Positions 56,901 to 64,000 of a stretch of 64,000 nt of DNA are shown in pieces (position 1 is the first letter of the stretch; each line of letters begins with the position of its first letter). The translations under genes were made by a program, and so were the position numbers. This DNA is from Lumbricus terrestris (lineage: Eukaryota; Annelida; Clitellata; Crassiclitellata; Lumbricidae). The stretch is taken from assembly GCA_949752735.1 (NCBI GenBank), contig OX457047.1:15399674-15463673 (forward strand), given 5' to 3'. Under the pieces are notes generated by a model that had not been told where the DNA came from, ran no database searches, and saw only the letters and a program-made list of their open reading frames with translations.

Positions 56901-59900
56901 CGTGGGGGATAATTTTTTCCCCGAAAACCAACATTTCACGGGTGGTGTACCCGTGGAGGTTGGAATGTGGTGGGTGTCGTGGCCTGTGGTGGGGGGTGGG
57001 TGAGGGCTGGGGTTGGAGGAGGTGATTGGGGTGGGGTGGGATAATTTTTTCCCGAAAATCAAAATTTCACGGGTGGCGTACCGGTGGAGGTTGGAGTGTG
57101 GTGGGTGTCGTGGGGTGTGGTGTGCGGGATGGGGTTGGGGTGGGGTGGGGAGGGGGCGGGGATGAAAAGGGAAGCGCTTTTGCCAGTTCGAATTTCACGG
57201 ATCGCGTACCGGTGGAGGTCGGAGTGTGGTTGGGTGTGGTGGAATGTGGTGGTGGAGGGTGGGGTGGTGAGGAATGGGGAAGTGGGGGTGAGTTGGGGGG
57301 CAGGGTGGGGTAATTTTTTTCCCGAAAACCTAAATTTCACGGGTGGCGTACCCGTGGATGTTGGAGTGTGGTGGGTGTCGTGGGGTGTCGTGTGGGGGTG
57401 GAGGGGTTTGGGGGGTGGGGGTGGGGAAGAAAATTTTTCCGAATATCTAAATTTCACGAGTGGCGTACCGGTGGAGGTTGGAGTGTGGTGGGTTTCGTGG
57501 TGTGTCGTGTGTGGTGGGGTAGGAGGTAGGGGGTGGAGTGGGGTGGTGTCGTGGGGTGTCGTGCCGGGGTGGGGAGTGTGGGGGTAGGGGAGTGTGGGGG
57601 GAAGAACATTTTCCCCGAAAATCTCTATTTCACGGGTGGCGTACCGGTGGAGGTCGGAGTGTGGTGGCGGAGTGTGGTGGGGTGTCGTGTGGTGGTCGGG
57701 GTGGGGATGGGGGATTGGAGGGGCCATTCCCTCCCTTGAGGAAGGGAGGGAATGGCCGGGAACGAACGAATCCCAAACTTCCCGGGCAACGCCGGGTACC
57801 CCAGCTAGTAACATATATATCATTACCTTTACCATTGTCTATGTGATCATTATTATATGATTTGTCTATTAGCTTCTCATTTAAATGGGATCATATGTCA
57901 CTTACTAATAATTGCTGGTTGTGTTCAACTATTGTTTTTTTAAATTTATTTTGTGGACTACCTGCTTATATTGGATTTCTATTATATATGCATGCATTTA
58001 CATTTTGTTCACCTACTCTGCGTCCTACTCTGAAGTCATAGCCTCTAGACTATACTCTCTACTATTACTTGTTTCAATCACCTTTTTTCTCTTTCCTAGC
58101 TCTACACTTGTTTCCTCCCCTCTCTATTCCGCTTATTTAGTGCTTTCCACCATCTTGATTCAAAATCTCTGTCTATGGTGACCCAGGTCTAGCGGGATCA
58201 CTCCCTTTCTGGGTTACCCATTCTCAGGGATCTCGTACTTAATAGTTATTTTATTCTGACTTCTATTTTTTATTGCACACTATTATACTGTCATTTTCTA
58301 TGTTGTTCTGGTTTTTTTTCTTGATCTCTGTGAATAAACAAGTTTTGATTTGATTTGATTTTGAAAGAGATGTTAAAAGAGACTGGTTAATAATCTGGTG
58401 CCCTGCTCTTCACTTTCAAGTGGTGCCTTATAAGTTTGAGTTTATGGCAAAACAAATCATCACTAACAATTTTGAATTACACACAAACCATTATATATAC
58501 TAAATGTCATTAATATTTGCCAAAGAATGTATCACTAGCTTTAAGTATGAGCCTTCCGTTTAAAACGAGTTTTTCTGCCTCTGATTCCATTTCAATCAGA
58601 TCTAATTAACGCGTACGATTAATGCGTTAAAATTTTTAATCGCAAATTTTTTTAACGCGTTAATCGCACGCGTTAACGCGATTAAACCAACAGCCCTAGT
58701 CATTATATTATTATTATTAATATTATCAGTATTATATTATTGTTATTATCAGTGCGTGGTTACTTCACATTGCCATATAAATTAAAGGATTATTTGAGTT
58801 TATCTGCAGAATTACAGTTACACACTGCACAGACTTTTAAAGTTTCAAGTTCCTCCAATCTTTTTACTTTTAGGAGTGTTTCTGATTCTCATATCCTATG
58901 AAATACCGATAATAATAATATTATTATTATTGTTTCATTCGCTGTTTTTGATCAGCAGACTGTGCGATGCTGTTGATGGATTGTGTTAGTGTCTGCACTT
59001 GAGCAGACAAATCTTATTTATGCAACCTTTAGAATGCTTCACAGGTCAAGGTCTGCAACACCATGATATGTATTAATGCATGGATGTATGTATTTATGGT
59101 TTGTGTGTAATTTTGTGATTGTTAGTGATGATTTGTTTTGTACCTTATGAAGAGGCTCATCAGAGGTGGAGCTGCCATACTACGTAAACAAACTTAAGAT
59201 TGTAATTGTGATATTAATGTTTTCTGCAATATACAGTAAGCAGAGTCATGGGAACCATAGGTGCTTAGTCAAACAGAATTGATAGGCAGGCAAGGTAGGA
59301 ATCAGTTCCAGGTTCAGATCCAATGGGTCAGGCATCCAGATAGCCAGACAGCTACAGTGGATGGTGTTTAGGATCGAAGCAGGGAGAGAGGTGAGGAGAA
59401 AATGAGTTGGAACCAGAGTAGGATTTGTGCATTGAATTGAATGGTCCTTTCTGACTACTTGCAAAGTAGAGGCATAGAAAGGAGAGGAAGCACCTGTTGC
59501 ATAGTGGATGGAAGCCTGTTCCAGCATGTATGTTGGGATGTATGTTGGGATGTATGTTGGAATGTATGTGAGCGTGGTGCAATAGGTCATCCAAGGGTGG
59601 TAAATCTTCACATTTTTTATAAGGCATAAACAGAAGTTCTCCTGGATATTCTGTTACTGATATCTAACTTTTTGCAACTCTGCTACAACTGAAATTGCTT
59701 GAGATATGATGTGTATACTGCAGCTGATGATGTGTTTATGTGATGGGTCTCCGCTTAGGTGGTCGATCTCCTAGTTCAGATGGCAAATCTCAAACCAAAG
59801 GTGGCGGATCTCAGATTCAGTGGGATCCGACTGAATTTAGCCACTGTATGTATGTATGTGCATGCATTTGTGTGTGCATTAGTGTGTGCGTTAGTGTGGG

Positions 59901-62274
59901 TGTGCGCATGAACGTATGTGTCTTAAGTATGCCTATGAACATGCTTGAGGACACCACAGAGGCACTAAACAGCTCACAATGGTTTATGCTTTGGCCATTG
60001 TTTTGTCTTCATGTCTGTTGTGAAATTAAGTTTTATGTTGTTGTTGCTTTAGACAAATGAGGATCTGCTATCACCACTCAGCAATTGGGGTTAGTACTGA
60101 CAGTTTTGATCATGTTTTAGAAGTTTATTTGATGTGATTGATTATCTTCTGGCTGATTCAGTTTGAGGTTTATTGTTCAGACACCGAGCATGATGACTTT
60201 ACAACTTGTTCTTTGAGATGCAGTGAAAGTAGTATGGCAAGCCACTGATTAATTAATCAGCTAATCTCCTAAATTTAACTTAAGCTAAACAACTACGGTA
60301 AATTCGATTAATTTGGGTAAATTGGAAAACTTTTAGAAACCCAGTCACTGAATCAGTTACTGCTTTTCTGTGTGCAAAAAAACTTTCAATCTTTCCAATG
60401 CTGATGGTGATACATCAGCGATGTTAGATAACTGTTTATTGTGCAGTGAAGATGGATAAATTTTTTGTCATCTTTTGACTCCATCAAGATTTATCAGATA
60501 TTGCTCAGAAATTATTTCTTGCTTTTTGGGACAATTTTCTTACATACATTTGTGCTTGCATTCATGCATGTATGCATAAAAAATATATTCACTAGCTAGC
60601 GTGCTGGGAGTTTTGTCAGCCAAATGTTTTGTTTTCTTTTTTTATATTAAAATCAAGTAGTACATGAATTAAACGAATTGCCAGATCACTGAAGTGGGTG
60701 CCAGAGTGGGATCTCCGGTTTCCATATTATGCAGTCTCTCAGATGGCAATTTATAATTACATGAAACAAATTCAGTATGTAAAACGAGAAGAGGCAGGTT
60801 GAAATTGAACAGTGCAAAGAAAATAATGTAATTTAATCAACAGTCTTGTTGTAAATTCCCTTGGGGTTGGTAAATTAGTGTTGGTTGATGATAATAATTG
60901 GACCATGATTATTACTGAGGAGTCAGTATGAGTCCTGTATGAGATTGGAAATGATGTCTACAGATTTTCCCTGGACGTGTTGTGTTATGTAAAAAATTTC
61001 GAAAACTCATTGGTGCTCAAGGCTGTGTGTGTGAAACCAGATTAATCAATAAGTGCTATGTCAGCTCAATTCCGTAGCAATAGCTACGCAATGTTGGGTC
61101 AATTTAAGGGCCAGACCAGAATCTTGGGTCATGAGGTGGGAGACAGGGTGATGTTAAGGTGAGAAGTGATGACGATAACCGTGTTGATCATTATGTTAAT
61201 TCACGATCAAGTGAAGCATTGTGTAGCAGGAAATATCCAGGCTGGAGTTAAACTCTTTAGGAGAAAAGAAAAGCAGATGAAAAAGGAGAATGGGCAAACT
61301 GATATAGGAGGTCTTTCGTGAGTTCATTTGACTACGCTTTGACAGACAGACTTAAGAGCAATTGTAGAAATGAGATAAAGAGAGACGGAGGGAGGGAGGG
61401 AGGGAGGGAGGGAGGGAGGGAGGGAGGGAGGGAGGGAGGGAGGGTGGGAAGGAGGGAGGGAGGGAGGGAGGGAGGGAGGGGAGGGAGGGAGGGAGGGAGG
61501 GAGGGAGGGAGGGAGGGAGGGAGGGAGGGAGGGAGGGAGGGAGGGAGGGAGGGAGGGAGGGAGGGAGGGAGGGAGGGAGGGAGGGAGGGAGGGAAGGGAA
61601 GGGAAGGGAGGGATGGAGGGAGGGAGGGAGAGAGAGTTAAAGCCGAGCTGGAGAAAGGTTTGGGGAAGAGTTACGAGATTTACTGGTCGACATTGTTGCA
61701 AATTTGCTAAGATAGTGAACATCACCCTGTCTCCCACCTCATTTGTTAACGAATATATATATAATTATACTATTTTTTACATATTAGGACCAAACGGTAT
61801 TTCAATCATGCTTTTAAAATGTGTAGATGAATGCATACATGTCCGTTCATCTTGAACCTGTTGCAGCACACTCTGATATTATAAGTTGTATTTAGAGTTC
61901 AGCTCAGGTTATACAATAGTACAGCGGTTCTCAACCTTTTCAGACTCACGGACCCCTTTTTTAGTTTTGGTCCCGGTCACGGACCCCTCTGAGATTTGGC
62001 GCCTTTGGAACATTATTGTGACAGTGCGAATCTTATATAATAGTAGGTCTACATGTATGTTATAATATAGTCTATATAGGCCTGCGCTCCTGTAGTGCAA
62101 ATTTATATAACTAATAAGATTATATAAAATTATTAGAAAAACCTGTTTTTTATTTTAATGTAAGCTCTGGGCATGCATATTCGAGCACATTATTTTTATC
62201 TGCTCGAAACACTCAATCTGAGCCCATGTTAAACCTCAAGCCGTGATCGATAATTTTTAATTGTTACCCGGGTA

Positions 62275-62352
<78 letters not shown>

Positions 62353-64000
62353 CCACAGCCACAAAGATATGATGTTGCAAAAGGTGAAATAATGTTGAAA
62401 GCTTTCTCATGCAGTTTTGGATATTCATGTGAAGCTTGTATCCAAAATGATGCATCAAGCTGACTGTTGCATGGATGCAACATCTTCAATGTAGGCCAAG
62501 GATCACTGATCAGTTCAATGATTTGGTTAAATTCTGTGGTTTAAATTCCACGAATCAACGTTTGCAAGAAACGGACTGGAAACCCACGAAAAACTTTGAA
62601 TGTTCATATTACGAAATTAGAAGTTGAATTGATCCATCTATGATTGAATAGGTCTGGGAATTAAATTAACAAATTGTGGTTGATTGATCTGAGTGTTTCT
62701 GTATATTTATATGCGAATTTATGCAATTGATCACATAACTTTGACACATGTGTCAAAGTTATCGACCACTATCCGTTTTGCACCAGAGATCAAGTTTTTT
62801 TTGTAAAAGCAGGCACTTTATCACTAGGGGTGTCTGCATCACTTGCATAGAGGAATTCAGTTCATTTGGCTGTTAAAAAATGCCAGCCAGGTACACCAGA
62901 GTTGAAACCCATGGGTTGTTATTCAAATGAATTCCAGGCTGTGGGCTTTTTCTCTAAGAAACTCTCTCAAAAGCATCCCGAAATCTAGACAGTCTGTTAC
63001 AAACTTTCCAGCCATTTTTATGCCCTTGAATGCCTTGATCGAAAATAGATTTCAGTCTGCACTCTAGCGATTGAAACAAACCTATCCATTTAAAACAGAT
63101 GAATTTGTCATTGATAAGCGTATTATTAGCTTCATGTGGCCATTGAAAATGATAATTATTGAAAAATTGACAAAAATTTATCTGTTTCTATGTTTTTAAC
63201 TAAGAAATATATAATTTTCAGGACTTGCTCGCGGACCCCCAGGCAGATCGCCGCGGACCCCCAGGGGTCCGCGGACCCCCGGTTGAGAACCGCTGCAATA
63301 GTATACATGCTAGCTTTCAGTTTTCAGTTTTTGGTAGCGCAATGTTGGTGAATGGCTTTGCTGACATCTTCAGATGTTCTTACTAATGTTGTTTCTTAAC
63401 CTAGCTGCATCATTTTACTAACTATAGCTAACTGGCCTAGTTAGCTACACTGGTAAGCGCGCGCTGCATTTGTCTGTTGGTTGCAACGGACTGCGGTTCA
63501 AGCCCCGGGCTGGGAGTTGACATTCAGAGATTTAGATATCTCGGGCTAGCACGTGTGGGACGCAGGGGTGCAAGCTCCTGCGGAGTGACCTTGGGCAAGT
63601 TGCTTACCCATCATTGTCTGTGGGGAAGGCAACTGGAAACCACCTCACTCATCTCATCCCCAGGGGCGTAAAGCCAATGAACCTGCCTTCGGGCAGAGCA
63701 CCATCATCATCATCAGCTAATACTATAATTGATGTGTGCATATATATTGGACCACTTATACAAGATATCCTGGAGGGGATAAAATTGTAAGGATGTAAAT
63801 GTGATAATAGGATTTCTGATAATTCTCATAATGTCAAGATCTAGTTTTGTTTAGACAAAGATGGAAACTGTTGTGTTGCATTGACTTATGTGTAAGTCAA
63901 ACTCGATTAACAGATAGCAGTCTGATTAACTTTTGAATCGATTGATTGTCAAATGATCTTAAAATCTTGTCCTTTTCTCAGCCATGAGCAAACTGATGAC
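53955..64000 (+). CDS. Unrecognised protein gene, 5' part, Ser/Pro-rich
   Basis: The first coding exon (53955-55295, 447 codons) is open throughout and ends at a consensus donor AAA|GTAAGT. I do not recognise the family. The product starts MDYSSDDHIRPDF with a PPPPP run and looks mostly disordered. Ser-Pro sites are dense in the second half (PPSPRIFPRTSPGF, LPGSPSSFSSLESPLASP), suggesting regulation by proline-directed kinases. Near the exon end are cysteine pairs, CQRC and CDVCC, about 40 residues apart, possibly a small metal-binding unit. A likely second exon, 59759-59845 or 59849, joins in phase and adds a Leu/Val-rich, helix-like stretch (VVDLLVQMANLKPKVADL). A third begins at 63982 after a strong acceptor and is cut by the window. 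Intron 1 (4.46 kb) contains a LINE end and a Helitron. The first exon is secure as coding sequence; the later exons are tentative. Confidence 0.6.
55430..55589 (+). mobile_element. CR1/L2-type LINE, C-terminal coding remnant
   Basis: Sense remnant LGPGIWNGLPTHISALNSTS, then LFKGRLKKFLIGI and a stop: the WNGLP...F..RLK signature of a LINE ORF2 end. It is cut by the Helitron at 55590 and its 3' UTR resumes at 57809. Confidence 0.7.
55590..57808 (+). mobile_element. Non-autonomous Helitron with G-rich minisatellite
   Basis: Starts TCTTATATATAT after an A and ends CAGCTAG before a T, the A|T target of Helitrons. A 3' hairpin CCCGGGCAACGCCGGG (57781-57796) lies 8 nt before CTAG. A second perfect 16-bp-stem hairpin lies at 57722-57757. 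The interior (about 55840-57720) holds about fifteen copies of a 100-155-bp unit centred on AAAATTTCACGGGTGGCGTA plus GGTGGG runs. No Rep/helicase is encoded. It is inserted in the 3' UTR of a LINE within intron 1 of the unknown gene. Long frames on both strands are repeat artefacts. Confidence 0.78.
57809..58365 (+). mobile_element. LINE 3' UTR after the Helitron
   Basis: Continues the LINE from 55589. It is T-rich and ends CTGTGAATAAACAAG plus a TTTGAT repeat tail, typical of CR1-like elements. Confidence 0.6.
58595..58705. mobile_element. hAT-like end fragment
   Basis: Dense TTAACGCGTTAATCGC units end in CCAACAGCCCTA, the complement of a TAGGGCTG hAT end. The opposite end is absent. Confidence 0.45.
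58706..61130. other. Intron sequence, mostly unannotated
   Basis: Apart from the possible exon at 59759-59849 and GTATG and ATGT simple repeats near 59520-59575 and 59846-59920, I see no repeat border, RNA gene or exon here. Confidence 0.35.
61131..61742. repeat. 25-bp perfect inverted repeat around a GGGA tract
   Basis: ATGAGGTGGGAGACAGGGTG plus ATGTT at 61131-61155 is perfectly inverted at 61718-61742. Between them lies a (GGGA)n tract at about 61385-61635. No target duplication is clear outside the arms. Confidence 0.75.
61385..61635. repeat. (GGGA)n microsatellite
   Basis: About sixty GGGA units with few interruptions. The frames reading REGG or PSLP repeats are artefacts. Confidence 0.97.
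61922..63295 (-). mobile_element. hAT (Charlie/ZBED-like) element, TSD CAATAGTA
   Basis: Ends CAGCGGTTCTCAACC and GGTTGAGAACCGCTG are perfect inverted repeats. The exact duplication CAATAGTA lies at 61914-61921 and 63296-63303. Both sides carry CGGACCCC repeats. The interior retains part of a minus-strand transposase and a TA tract at about 62275-62350. Confidence 0.93.
62352..62450 (-). pseudogene. hAT transposase C-terminal remnant
   Basis: The minus-strand reading contains FWIQASHEYPKLHEKAFN then IISPFATSYLCG, the dimerisation (hATC) segment found in ZBED5/Charlie-type hAT transposases. The frame runs into the TA tract. The rest of the protein is deleted or decayed, so this is a dead copy of an autonomous ancestor. 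Confidence 0.75.
63435..63715 (+). mobile_element. tRNA-derived SINE
   Basis: A box TAGCTACACTGGTAAGCG (63443-63460), B box GGTTCAAGCCC (about 63494-63504), core ATCTCGGGCTAGCACGTGTG and a tail GGGCAGAGCACC plus ATC repeats. Near full-length partner of the minus-strand copy at 12178-12461. Confidence 0.85.

Noticed and set aside
55739..57846. Many overlapping 80-258-codon frames
   Set aside because: All lie in the Helitron's G-rich minisatellite. They occur on both strands and in several frames, so they reflect low stop density.
61318..61737. 130-137-codon frames of Arg-Glu-Gly or Pro-Ser-Leu repeats
   Set aside because: They are produced by the GGGA microsatellite and have no unique coding flank.

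Overview
This is a eukaryotic, almost certainly animal, window. The genes have GT/AG introns, and the repeats are animal LINE, SINE, hAT, Tc1/mariner, Helitron and Ty3/gypsy elements. The Mag-clade gypsy element resembles the SURL elements of sea urchins, the introns are short to moderate and full of small hAT elements, and the palindrome TAGGCCTA is common. An echinoderm or another marine invertebrate deuterostome fits best. That is inference, not proof.

Three genes can be supported. (1) A complete annexin lies on the + strand at 10554-21271: nine coding exons, 314 residues, four annexin repeats, with type II calcium-site signatures in repeats 1, 2 and 4. (2) A complete COMMD6-like gene lies on the - strand at 41441-33360: eight coding exons joining in phase to 199 residues, with an N-terminal helical domain and a C-terminal COMM domain. 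(3) An unrecognised gene starts on the + strand at 53955 with a 447-codon first coding exon rich in Ser-Pro. It probably continues in small exons at 59759 and 63982 and runs off the window. These genes share no pathway that I can see.

Layout. 1-4245: a perfect 326-bp tandem duplication, an older ~850-bp duplication and a ~26-bp T-rich minisatellite. 5343-6545: a decayed Tc1/mariner element with TA target duplications. 10.5-21.3 kb: annexin, whose introns hold a SINE, hAT elements, a Mutator-like element with a 9-bp duplication, Helitron-like sequence and a 1.6-kb antisense LINE. 22.57-30.2 kb: an L2/CR1-type LINE split by a complete 4.78-kb Mag/SURL-like gypsy retrotransposon (identical 234-bp LTRs, GTTAG target duplication, intact 1352-codon gag-pol). 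30.4-53.9 kb: COMMD6 and mostly non-coding DNA with LINE 3' ends and hAT elements. 53.9-64 kb: the unknown gene, with a 2.2-kb Helitron nested in a LINE 3' region, a GGGA microsatellite and a 1.37-kb hAT element with a transposase remnant.

The clearest overall pattern is the number of non-autonomous hAT elements bounded by 8-bp target duplications. Ten have exact duplications and three have 7/8 matches. Several with unrelated ends share the same internal palindromic motif. Everything was read by eye. Splice sites and repeat boundaries are inferred from sequence signals, and no database search was run.
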